Shown here piece by piece: positions 1 through 7,572 of a DNA stretch of 46,309 nucleotides. The translations under genes and the position numbers were made by a program. The DNA is taken from the NCBI GenBank assembly GCA_029259695.1, contig JAJDEQ010000140.1, positions 1 through 46,309 of the forward strand, written 5' to 3'. The notes beneath the pieces were generated by a model. The model searched no databases and was not told the origin of the DNA. It saw only the letters and a program-made list of their open reading frames with translations. Source of the stretch: Planctomycetota bacterium. Its GTDB lineage: Bacteria > Planctomycetota > B15-G4. Position 1 is the stretch's first letter, and the number at the start of each line of letters is the position of its first letter.

Positions 1-186
1 GAGCTCGATGGCCTGGCGAATGGTGGCCAGGTTGCTGCTCACGGCGGACTCACGAGCCTCGGCGGCGGCGGAGTTGAACTGCGGGATGACGATCGCGGCG
101 AGGATGCCGAGGATGATCACGACGATCAGCAGCTCGACGAGAGTGAAACCTGCCTGGTCGGCGCGGCGGTTGGCGGGGGTCTGCAT
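1..186 (-). CDS. Type II/IV pseudopilin, N-terminal part (truncated by window edge)
   Basis: The 62 residues present begin with a short basic leader, then the prepilin peptidase site G13|F14 followed by FTLVELLIVV, with the conserved Glu at mature position +5, and a long hydrophobic helix ending in AIVIPQF. This is the class III signal and N-terminal helix of GspG/PilA-like pseudopilins, which are processed at the inner membrane and assembled into a pseudopilus or pilus. The start is ATG at 186, preceded by AGGAAC about 5-6 bases upstream. The C-terminal globular domain lies outside the window, so type II secretion cannot be separated from type IV pili. Many such single N-methylated proteins occur in Planctomycetota. 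Confidence 0.88.
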   Translation of the reverse strand, partial: MQTPANRRADQAGFTLVELLIVVIILGILAAIVIPQFNSAAAEARESAVSSNLATIRQAIEL

Positions 187-680
187 CGGTGAGGTTCCTG
201 GTGTTCGGGGGGTGGGTGTCGTGTTGGAGGAGGAGGAGCCGGCGAGCAGCGCGTCGAAGTGCGTCGTCCGCAGGTGTCGGAACACTACCGTCCGGGTGCC
301 CCCGGGCAAGCCGCGTCGGAGGGCGCTGCGGCGGCGGCGCCCACCCCGGGCAGACCCCCGGGAAATTGGTCGGCAGCGCCCCCCCACAGGTTGAGACGAA
401 TCGCTGGACGGCCTCGGATCCGAGCTTTGGCGCACGTTCGCGCGCGGGCGCTCGCCAGTGCGACGCGCGGTTCTCGGAGCAAAAAAATACATGGTCGAGG
501 TCGACCAGGAGCGCGCAACGCGCCGCGATGCGGTCCGTGGCCGGGCCTCGCCGGGGCGCCTCCCGGAGGTGTCCGCGAGCGCGCCCGGTGCGACCGAGAT
601 TTCCGGCGCGGGTCGGTGCCAGTTCCGGCAGACTCCGGCCGTCGTTGACCGCTCGTCGCGACGAGAAGCCAGGAACCACC
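187..680. other. Intergenic region, divergent promoters
   Basis: This stretch of almost 500 bases separates the leftward pseudopilin gene from the rightward lyase-like gene. I see no convincing gene. It should hold the promoters of both. The only distinctive structure is an A7 tract at about 481-487 followed by a short palindrome (listed separately). GC-rich spurious reading frames cross it. Confidence 0.5.
492..507. promoter_or_regulatory. Perfect inverted repeat, possible operator
   Basis: Arms TGGTCGA and TCGACCA are exact reverse complements separated by GG. They lie directly after an A-tract in the divergent intergenic region. A dyad of this size could be a repressor or activator site, but nothing ties it to a specific regulator and it may be chance. 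Confidence 0.3.
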
Positions 681-3278
681 ATGATCCGCACCATGACTCC
701 ACAGGCTCCCCGACGGGGAGTCCTGCTGCTGTTCGTCCTCTGCGCTTGCGCCGGTCGAGCGTTCGCCACGCCCCCCTCGGGTCAGGCTTGGACGGCCGTC
801 GGCGCGCCGGTCTCGACTCCCACCGGAGTCGTGTCTGCCGGGCTCCCGCCCGTCGATCCGCAGCAACCCGTCGAACTGGCGCCGGATGGCGGAGGCGCTC
901 CGCAGGCGATCACGGTCCTGGCGATCCAGGCCGTTGCGCCCCGGGACTCCACGCTGTTCGCCCCGCGCACCGCGGTCGCGACCCTCGGCATCCCCCTGGG
1001 GAACGAGCTGCAGGTCGGCCTGGTGGACGGAAGGCCGGCGCTGGGCATCGTCGGTGCCGACAGCTGGCAGTTCCGCGCCCTCGACACGTGGCCCGACGGC
1101 AGCGTTCGCTGGGCGCTGGTGGACGTGGCGGCGCCGGTGGGGCGCGGGCTCCCGGCGAGCGGCGTGACCCTGGTGCCCGGTGCCGGCTTGTCGACCGGAG
1201 GCGACATCGTCCGCACGCAGGCGGACGTGTTCCAGATCGATACCGGCCCGCTGCAGGCGATCGTACGCGCCAGCGGCTTCAACCTGCTCGACTCCGTCGT
1301 CGTGGACGGCATGCAGGTCGTGAAGCCGGGCGCGAGCCCGGGGATCGTCGCCACCTCTCCCGACGGTGACGTGCTGTCCGTGGGAGAGACGGAGCTGTCA
1401 CTCGAGGACAACGGGCCGGCCCGCGCGTTGATCCGCGTCGACGGGGTCCTGGTGGACGGGCAGGGTGCGACGGTGACCGACTTCACGTGCCGCATCGAGG
1501 CCACGCGCGGCTCGCGAGATCTCGAGGTCGTGTTCACCCTGCGCAATGCCAACGTCGATCGGCCCGCCCATTTGCGCCTCGGGTCGGTCGACCTCGTGCT
1601 GCGTTGCAGCCCGGGCGCCCAGCCCCGGGCCCGCTTCGCCACGCCCGTGGGAGACACGGAGTTCGCGCTGGCCCCGCTCTCGGTGGCGTATGCCTACCAG
1701 GCCTTCTCGGGCAGCGTGACGCTCGGCGTGCTCGGGCCCGGCCCGGCCTACAAGCCGCACATCCCCAAACTCGATGCTTCGACCCTGGCGGACGAGGGCT
1801 ACCGCGTCGTGCTCGATGGGACCCCGGTCTTCGAGGGAGACGTCGATTCGTGGCCGCTGCACGGCTACGCGAGATTGTCCGGGACGCGCGGTGGGGTGAC
1901 GGCGTCGATCCGCCACATGCCGTTCTTCTGGCCCGCCGCACTGGAGGTCACCGGTGAGGGCTATGTCGTGGCCGGTGTGTTCAGTCACCGCAATGAATCG
2001 ACGTACACCTTTGTCTGGCGTCAGCACGAGAGCCGCACGGTGACGTTCTCGTTCCACTCGGGCGAGCCGGAAGAACTCCCGATCGAAGTCGCCCGGCGGG
2101 GCGACGCCTTGATCACCGGGCGCGTCCGCGACGACGGCTACTACGACGCGACCGGCGTCTTCGCCCACGATCTCGTGACGGTGGAGGAACAGGAGCTGGC
2201 GTACGCGCTGATGGGCATCGACCACCAGGTCGAACTGGACAACGACGAGTTGAAGATCACCCGTCACCTGCCGGCCGGTCTCACCGGCGCGGGCAACAAC
2301 CACCCGTCGATCCAGCGTCGCCTGGCTGACGAGTTCCTACGCTTCGGTCACGGCGGGCAGCTCATCGGGGCACTCGACCTCGCCCTGTACAAGGCCGAGT
2401 GGCAGATCCTGCGCTCGGACAACTTCCGTCACGCCAACGACCCCGGCCCCGTCGACGACTCGGTGCCGCACACCGGCGCGGCCATGGCCGACCTGGAGCA
2501 CCGCTACCGGGAAGGGCTGGTGCTGGCGTACCACCTCACGGGAGACGAACGCTTTCGGGCAGCACTCGAAGACGAAGCGGAGATCCTGCTCGAGCTGGAC
2601 TTCACGCCCCAGGAGCGTTCGATGTACCAGACGTTGCGCGCCTTGGCTGTGTTGTCCGACTTCGTGGAAGACGACGTGGTGCGGCAGCAGCTCCTGGACG
2701 ACTTGCGCCAGCGGTTGGCGACCTTCAGTGCACCGCTGATCGACGTCCACGGCGCGACGAGCGGGTGGGGCTGGCAGGGCGTGCCGGGGGACGGAGAGCG
2801 CGGCTACTTCGTCAACTCGAGCCAGAACAACTCGGAGAAACCACCGGGCGAGAACTTCCAGACCCGTGGCTGGATCACGGCCAGCCTCGGGCCGCACGCC
2901 TTCTTTCGCGTCGCCCGCGTCCTGCCCGCATCGGATCCGCTGCACGCCGTGGCCCGGCTGCGCTCACTCGACCTGGCGCGCTGGACGGGAGACGAGTTGT
3001 TCCCGTTCGATCCCGACCCGGCCGAGCGCCGACTGGCGCTGTCCTACGCCGTGACGCTGCAGCAGGTGGTTCAGTCTCAGCTCACGGACTTCCATTCGAT
3101 CCTGCTCGGGCAGGCCGAAGCATGGCGCACGACCGGCAACCCGCGCTTCCTGATCAAGGGCGCCGAGCAGGTGCAGGCGCTCGACGCGCGCGGCAACCTC
3201 GACGAGTTGGATACGCGGCTGGAGCACCAGCACTTCTTCCGCGCCATCCTGGACTTCGCCGCCGAAGCCGGGCTCTGA
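681..3278 (+). CDS. Secreted exo-rhamnogalacturonan-lyase-like (PcRGLX/YetA-type) RIFT-barrel protein
   Basis: This 865-residue protein starts at ATG 681 with AGGAACC just upstream. The N terminus has two Arg-containing segments, then a hydrophobic stretch ending AFA-T that fits a signal peptide. After a Pro-rich linker comes the hallmark N-terminal beta domain of the PcRGLX/YetA family: a 'G.PLG' segment followed by WPDGSVRWALVD. A second beta domain follows, then a C-terminal alpha-rich part (roughly residues 500-865) with many Trp/His/Glu, including a GYFVNSSQNN segment, as expected for an (alpha/alpha)-type toroid. Family members act on pectin-type (rhamnogalacturonan) polysaccharide, but the substrate here is unproven. 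It stands alone on its strand and is probably part of the secreted polysaccharide-degrading set of this region. Confidence 0.7.
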   Translation: MIRTMTPQAPRRGVLLLFVLCACAGRAFATPPSGQAWTAVGAPVSTPTGVVSAGLPPVDPQQPVELAPDGGGAPQAITVLAIQAVAPRDSTLFAPRTAVATLGIPLGNELQVGLVDGRPALGIVGADSWQFRALDTWPDGSVRWALVDVAAPVGRGLPASGVTLVPGAGLSTGGDIVRTQADVFQIDTGPLQAIVRASGFNLLDSVVVDGMQVVKPGASPGIVATSPDGDVLSVGETELSLEDNGPARALIRVDGVLVDGQGATVTDFTCRIEATRGSRDLEVVFTLRNANVDRPAHLRLGSVDLVLRCSPGAQPRARFATPVGDTEFALAPLSVAYAYQAFSGSVTLGVLGPGPAYKPHIPKLDASTLADEGYRVVLDGTPVFEGDVDSWPLHGYARLSGTRGGVTASIRHMPFFWPAALEVTGEGYVVAGVFSHRNESTYTFVWRQHESRTVTFSFHSGEPEELPIEVARRGDALITGRVRDDGYYDATGVFAHDLVTVEEQELAYALMGIDHQVELDNDELKITRHLPAGLTGAGNNHPSIQRRLADEFLRFGHGGQLIGALDLALYKAEWQILRSDNFRHANDPGPVDDSVPHTGAAMADLEHRYREGLVLAYHLTGDERFRAALEDEAEILLELDFTPQERSMYQTLRALAVLSDFVEDDVVRQQLLDDLRQRLATFSAPLIDVHGATSGWGWQGVPGDGERGYFVNSSQNNSEKPPGENFQTRGWITASLGPHAFFRVARVLPASDPLHAVARLRSLDLARWTGDELFPFDPDPAERRLALSYAVTLQQVVQSQLTDFHSILLGQAEAWRTTGNPRFLIKGAEQVQALDARGNLDELDTRLEHQHFFRAILDFAAEAGL

Positions 3279-3290
3279 GCACAACCCGGG

Positions 3291-3512
3291 TCAGTTGTGG
3301 CTGGCCCGGTCGGTGCTCGCCGGCGCGACGCGTTGGGGGGCGCCCCAATCCGCGGTGCGCCGACCGTTCCCACGCCAGGCCTGCCCCTGTCTCCAGTTGT
3401 CTCCGGATTCCACGCGGCCGAGGGTGTTGCGCGCGACGGCAAGGCACATGATCACGAAGGAACGCGAGTGGGCGCGGTCGAGCGAGTGTTGGGCGGTCTG
3501 CGGGGCCTTCAT
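3291..3512 (-). CDS. Possible small protein of unknown function
   Basis: This is a 73-codon frame starting at ATG 3512, preceded by AAGGAG at good spacing (AAGGAGTGGATC-ATG), the best ribosome-binding site in the 3279-3788 gap. The product (MKAPQTAQHSLDRAHSR...) is basic, has one Cys in VIMCLAVARN and ends in DRASHN. I recognise no domain. The remainder of the roughly 510-bp gap shows nothing else convincing. The strong Shine-Dalgarno sequence argues for translation; the high GC background argues for caution. Confidence 0.3.
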   Translation of the reverse strand: MKAPQTAQHSLDRAHSRSFVIMCLAVARNTLGRVESGDNWRQGQAWRGNGRRTADWGAPQRVAPASTDRASHN

Positions 3513-3788
3513 GATCCACTCCTTCGGGCAGAGGGGCTTGGCCGGGCCGCTGTTGCCAGCGCCGGCATCGGGTGCATGCATGAGTCTCGGGTGGCACCGC
3601 TCCTCTTACACCCTCGACGCGGTGAGGTGACACGCCCACGCGTGGTGGCGTGCCGCATCGGCTCCCGTGAACCGCTCAGGCCCGCGCCCCGCAGCCGCGT
3701 CTGGACGGGCCCCTTGCTCCCGCGGCGGCGTCGGCGGAGTCGTGGTGTGTCCGTCACCCCGGTCCCGTGGCGAAGCCTGGCGGGGCGA

Positions 3789-4802
3789 CTACTGTGCGGT
3801 GCCGACGATCGCGTTGCTGGCCGAGAGTCCGGCGGGTCCGAGCGGGTCGGCGATCCAGTACTGGAAGTAGATCGTCGTGTTGGCCGGGACGCCGGCCGGC
3901 CAGGTGCCCGCGAGCTCGAGTTCCCCGAAGACGTCGGTGGAGAGCTGCAGGATGAAGCCCGGCGGTGCGAAGTTCGGCACGAGCACGCCACCCTTGAAGG
4001 GCATGTTCAGTGCGGTGGGACCGACGAGCAAGGAGGCCGAGGCGTTGGCGAACGCGCTGTCGAGCCGCAGCGTGAGCGGGCTGTTGCCCTGCAGCGTTCC
4101 TTCTCCCTCCAGCTCCGGGACGCCGAACAGACCGGCGAGCCCGGGGCCGGCATTCTGGTTCCACGTGGCGGCTCCGAACACGTAGGTCACGGTCAGTTCG
4201 GCCGACGTCTCGTGGCTGATGGGATCCCAGACGACTCCGCTCGGCCCGGAGAGGTACTCGTGACCGAACGTCGTCAGCACGAGTTGGCCACCCGACAGCG
4301 GGTTGTTCGCGCCGTTCACGCCGAAGGTCGTCCCGGCGGTCGCGACCATGTCGCCCAGGAAGCCGAAGGTGGCGGCGGACACACCGGTGTAGTCCAGGTT
4401 GCCGTCGAAGGCCTCGACGAAGCTGTCTCCGGTCTGCATCACTTCCAGCTCGCAGAACGGGGGACCGCCGTCTGCCGCCGGCACCCAGTTGCAGGTGGCG
4501 GGCAGGTAGGTGAGCGCATCCAGCAGCTCGAAGCGGGCCGAGCCGCCTCCGCTGATCAGCGCGAACATCGGGAACGTGAGGATGTTCTCGACCGCGACCC
4601 CGCCCTCCATGTGGACGGTCAGGCTGAGGTTGGTCGCCTGCAGCTGGCCCATGCCTGGATCGAAGGCGGGCAGGTCGACCGGGATGACCCAGGGCGACGG
4701 AGCGAGGGGGAAGGTCTGTGTGTGGCTGATCTCGTCGGCGTGGACATGGGTCCAGGCCGCCGCGATCACCACCAAAGCGGCGAAGCGGGTACGACTGGTC
4801 AA
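3789..4802 (-). CDS. Secreted choice-of-anchor protein with C-terminal planctomycete beta domain
   Basis: I place the start at TTG 4802, because GGAGAG lies 5 bases upstream and the next residues (TSRTRFAALVVIAAAW...VHA) form a signal peptide; longer frames would precede it with Arg/Pro-rich non-signal sequence. That gives 337 residues. Residues about 25-220 look like a choice-of-anchor beta domain (SHTQTFPL, then a VDLPAFDP segment, repeated strands). Residues about 229-337 form a beta-rich module ending in IYFQYWIADP, LGPAGLSASN and A, a pattern I recognise as a recurrent C-terminal module of exported planctomycete proteins. A related module is inserted in the sulfatase at 13847-15799. It is a likely extracellular or surface protein; its binding function is unknown. 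Confidence 0.65.
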   Translation of the reverse strand: MTSRTRFAALVVIAAAWTHVHADEISHTQTFPLAPSPWVIPVDLPAFDPGMGQLQATNLSLTVHMEGGVAVENILTFPMFALISGGGSARFELLDALTYLPATCNWVPAADGGPPFCELEVMQTGDSFVEAFDGNLDYTGVSAATFGFLGDMVATAGTTFGVNGANNPLSGGQLVLTTFGHEYLSGPSGVVWDPISHETSAELTVTYVFGAATWNQNAGPGLAGLFGVPELEGEGTLQGNSPLTLRLDSAFANASASLLVGPTALNMPFKGGVLVPNFAPPGFILQLSTDVFGELELAGTWPAGVPANTTIYFQYWIADPLGPAGLSASNAIVGTAQ

Positions 4803-5036
4803 GGTGTCTCTCCAGGTTGCGGCGCCCAGGATAATCCCGATCCGCCGTCTTGGGGAGCAGATCTGCCCGCGTTCGCACGGGGCCGGAGGGGCGAGGCTGC
4901 CGTCGGCGCCGCCCACGGCCCCCGAGGGGCTCATTCGCCCCGGAAGGCCGCGGCCGGCCTCGAACTCCCTCGCGCCCCGTGGGGCCGGGCGAGCGATCCT
5001 GCTTCAATGGCGCGCCCGCCCTCGAGGAGCCACACC

Positions 5037-7535
5037 ATGGGAGCACGCGTCGCTCACGCCCGTTCGGCCGCGGCCGGCCCTCGGCGGCCCGCCGCCCCGG
5101 CGCGCCTGGCTTGGTGGGCGTTGTTCCTGCTGGCCTCGCTGGTCTGGACCGGGCCGCTACGCGCCGGGGGCGATCCGATCCGTGTGCTGCTCATCTCGGG
5201 CGCCAACAACCACGACTGGGCGTGGACCACTCCCTCGTTGGCCAGCATGCTCGACGAGAGCGGGCACTTCGAGGTCACCACGACCTACGAGCCGGCGGTC
5301 GCCCTCGCCGACGCCGAGGTCGGCTCGACCTACGACGTCTTCGTGCTCGACTACAACGGCCCCCGTTGGGGCAGCGCGGCGGAGGCCGGGTTCCTGGCGG
5401 CCGTGGAGGCCGGCACGGGTGTCGTCGTGGTGCACGCCGCGAACAACGCCTTCGACGGGTGGGTGGAGTACGAAGAACTCGTCGCGCTCTGCTGGCGTGA
5501 GGGGACCGGGCACGGCGCGTTCCACGCCTTCGACGTGGAGATCGTCGATCGCGACCACCCGGTGACGGCGACACTGCCCACCCTGCGTGCTCACCCCGAC
5601 GAGCTGTACCACCGCCTGGCCCACATGCACTACGCCGAACATCGCGTCCTGGCCACCGCGTTCTCCGACCCGGCCACGGGCGGCACCGGCCGGAACGAGC
5701 CCATGATCATCGTGGGACGTCACGGTCACGGGCGCGTGTTCCACACACCACTGGGCCATGTGTGGCCCGGCGCCGACGGGACGCGGGTCTCTCACGCCGA
5801 CCCGCAGTTCCGGGAACTCGTGGTCCGCGGCACCGTGTGGGCCGCGACCGGGCACGTGGCGGATGGAGGCAGCGGGGCCAATCGACTCGACTCCCTGGAG
5901 CGGGTGGCGGGTTGGCGCCTGCTCTTCGACGGCGAGAGTCTGGATGGTTGGCGTGGCGCCGCCGGAACGGTCGGTGAAGGTTGGACGGTGACCGGGGGCT
6001 GCCTGCGTCTGGCGTCCGGCGGGCGCGGTGGCGACCTGTTGACCGCCGACACCCACGGGGACTTCGAACTGGAGCTCGAGTGGCGCGTCGCGGCCGGTGG
6101 CAACAGCGGCGTGAAGTACCGCGCGCCCGCGCCCGCCGACGGTGCGCCGGTGGTCGCGCCCGAGTTCCAGGTGCTCGACGACCGGCTGCACCCCGACGGC
6201 AAGCGCCCGGAGACGTCCGCCGGTGCGCTCTACGACCTGTACCCCCCGGCCACCAGGGTGGAGGCCCCGTCGCCCGGCTTCCGGCGCACACGCATCGTGG
6301 CGCGCGGCACACGACTCGAGCACTGGCTCGACGGCGAGCGCGTCGTCGTGGCCGACGTGGGCAGTGATGAGTGGGAGCGCCGACTGGCAGCGAGCAAGTT
6401 CGCCGACATAGGCGCCTTCGCGTCGGGCGCAGGCCACATCGTCCTGCAGGATCACGGCGACGAGGTCTGGTTCCGGTCGATTCGCATCCGGTCGCTCGAG
6501 CCGCAGGTCGAACTGGATCGCCCACTCGATACGAGCGAGGAACTGATCGGCTGGCAGGCTCTCGGCGACGCGCGCTACGTCGGCGAGGGCGACACGATCC
6601 TGGGAGAAGTGGACGGGGGCGGTCAGAGCTTCCTGGTCACCGAACGCACCTTCGGCGACATGATCCTCGAGGTCGACGTGCGCACCGAGCTGCCGGGCAA
6701 CTCGGGCATCCAGATCAGGAGTCACGTGCAGCCCGACACCGGCCGGCTGTTCGGTTACCAGGTGGAGATCGACCCCAGCGAGCGGCGCTGGTCCGGTGGT
6801 CTCTACGACGAAGCCCGTCGCGGTTGGCTCGATGACCTCGCGGACGACGAGCCCGCACGGGCCGCCTATCGCCACGGAGACTGGAACCGCTACCGGATCG
6901 AGTGCGTGGGGCCGTCGATCAAGGTCTGGGTCAACGGTGTGCCCACGGCCGACTACCTGGACGGCCTGGACCTCGAGGGCCTGATCGGGCTGCAGGTGCA
7001 CAGCGGCGACGACACGCGCGTGCGCTGGCGCAACCCGCGGATGCGCGAACTCGGACGCCATCGTTGGCTTCCCGGAGAACTCGTGCCCTCCAGCCGGGCA
7101 GTGTGGCGTCCTGCCGAAGCGGGCACGTACATCCTGCGGGGAGCGGGAGCGGGACGCGGTCGACTGACGCGGCGCGGGGAGTTGGAAGATGGTGCGTTGC
7201 GATGGAGTGTGCGCGGGCACGGTCGCCTGGACGTGAGGCTGCGTACTGTGGACGAGCTGACCGGAGGACGGCCGGCTCCCGAGGTCGGCCTACGGCCGGG
7301 AGGCGTGGACAACGGCTGGTACCTGACGCTGCGGATCGACAGCGGCGAGTGGCGCGAGGTGACCTGCTACGTCTACGGGCCGCGGGCGGCATGGGATCTC
7401 GACGGGCGACGGATGGCCGAGCTCACTTCGGCGGATGCGGCCACGAGCGGCCGCTTCGACATCGTGCTCGTCCCCGACGGGGGCAGCGCGTTGCAGTTGC
7501 GCTCGTTCGAGCAACTGGTGCGCGTGCCCGATTGA
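5037..7535 (+). CDS. ThuA-like / DUF1080 / DUF1080 fusion, secreted
   Basis: This is an 832-residue protein. ATG 5037 has GGAG 8 bases upstream; an in-frame ATG at 5007 has no comparable site. After a hydrophobic N-terminal segment (about 15-40) comes a ThuA/trehalose-utilisation-like class I amidotransferase fold (about 42-285: RVLLISGANNHDW, VVVVHAANNAF, GHGRVFHTPLGH). Two 3-keto-disaccharide hydrolase (DUF1080) concanavalin-like domains follow (about 285-490 with LFDGESLDGW and GNSGVKYR; about 500-675 with GNSGIQIRSH). A C-terminal beta segment of about 150 residues is unassigned. In planctomycetes ThuA and DUF1080 proteins belong to sugar catabolism, including 3-keto-sugar pathways. Fusion of the three domains in one exported chain suggests a complete extracytoplasmic carbohydrate-processing enzyme; the exact reaction is unproven. 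Confidence 0.8.
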   Translation: MGARVAHARSAAAGPRRPAAPARLAWWALFLLASLVWTGPLRAGGDPIRVLLISGANNHDWAWTTPSLASMLDESGHFEVTTTYEPAVALADAEVGSTYDVFVLDYNGPRWGSAAEAGFLAAVEAGTGVVVVHAANNAFDGWVEYEELVALCWREGTGHGAFHAFDVEIVDRDHPVTATLPTLRAHPDELYHRLAHMHYAEHRVLATAFSDPATGGTGRNEPMIIVGRHGHGRVFHTPLGHVWPGADGTRVSHADPQFRELVVRGTVWAATGHVADGGSGANRLDSLERVAGWRLLFDGESLDGWRGAAGTVGEGWTVTGGCLRLASGGRGGDLLTADTHGDFELELEWRVAAGGNSGVKYRAPAPADGAPVVAPEFQVLDDRLHPDGKRPETSAGALYDLYPPATRVEAPSPGFRRTRIVARGTRLEHWLDGERVVVADVGSDEWERRLAASKFADIGAFASGAGHIVLQDHGDEVWFRSIRIRSLEPQVELDRPLDTSEELIGWQALGDARYVGEGDTILGEVDGGGQSFLVTERTFGDMILEVDVRTELPGNSGIQIRSHVQPDTGRLFGYQVEIDPSERRWSGGLYDEARRGWLDDLADDEPARAAYRHGDWNRYRIECVGPSIKVWVNGVPTADYLDGLDLEGLIGLQVHSGDDTRVRWRNPRMRELGRHRWLPGELVPSSRAVWRPAEAGTYILRGAGAGRGRLTRRGELEDGALRWSVRGHGRLDVRLRTVDELTGGRPAPEVGLRPGGVDNGWYLTLRIDSGEWREVTCYVYGPRAAWDLDGRRMAELTSADAATSGRFDIVLVPDGGSALQLRSFEQLVRVPD

Positions 7536-7539
7536 CCCC

Positions 7540-7552
7540 GGCGGTCGCCGCC
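7540..7552. terminator. Weak hairpin between convergent genes
   Basis: GGCGG-TCG-CCGCC forms a 5-bp stem with a 3-base loop in the 37 bases between two converging stop codons. There is no T-tract, so intrinsic termination is not secure. Confidence 0.25.
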
Positions 7553-7572
7553 CCGGCACGGAGCCGAGCCGG

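Noticed and set aside
189..680. Upstream extension of the lyase-like gene
   Set aside because: Arg/Ser-rich translation with no domain; ATG 681 has AGGAACC and a signal peptide directly after it.
3297..5036. Upstream extension of the ThuA-DUF1080 gene by about 580 codons
   Set aside because: The extension overlaps the opposite-strand choice-of-anchor gene, reads as low-complexity Arg/Gly/Val sequence, and ATG 5037 has a good ribosome-binding site followed by a signal-like helix.
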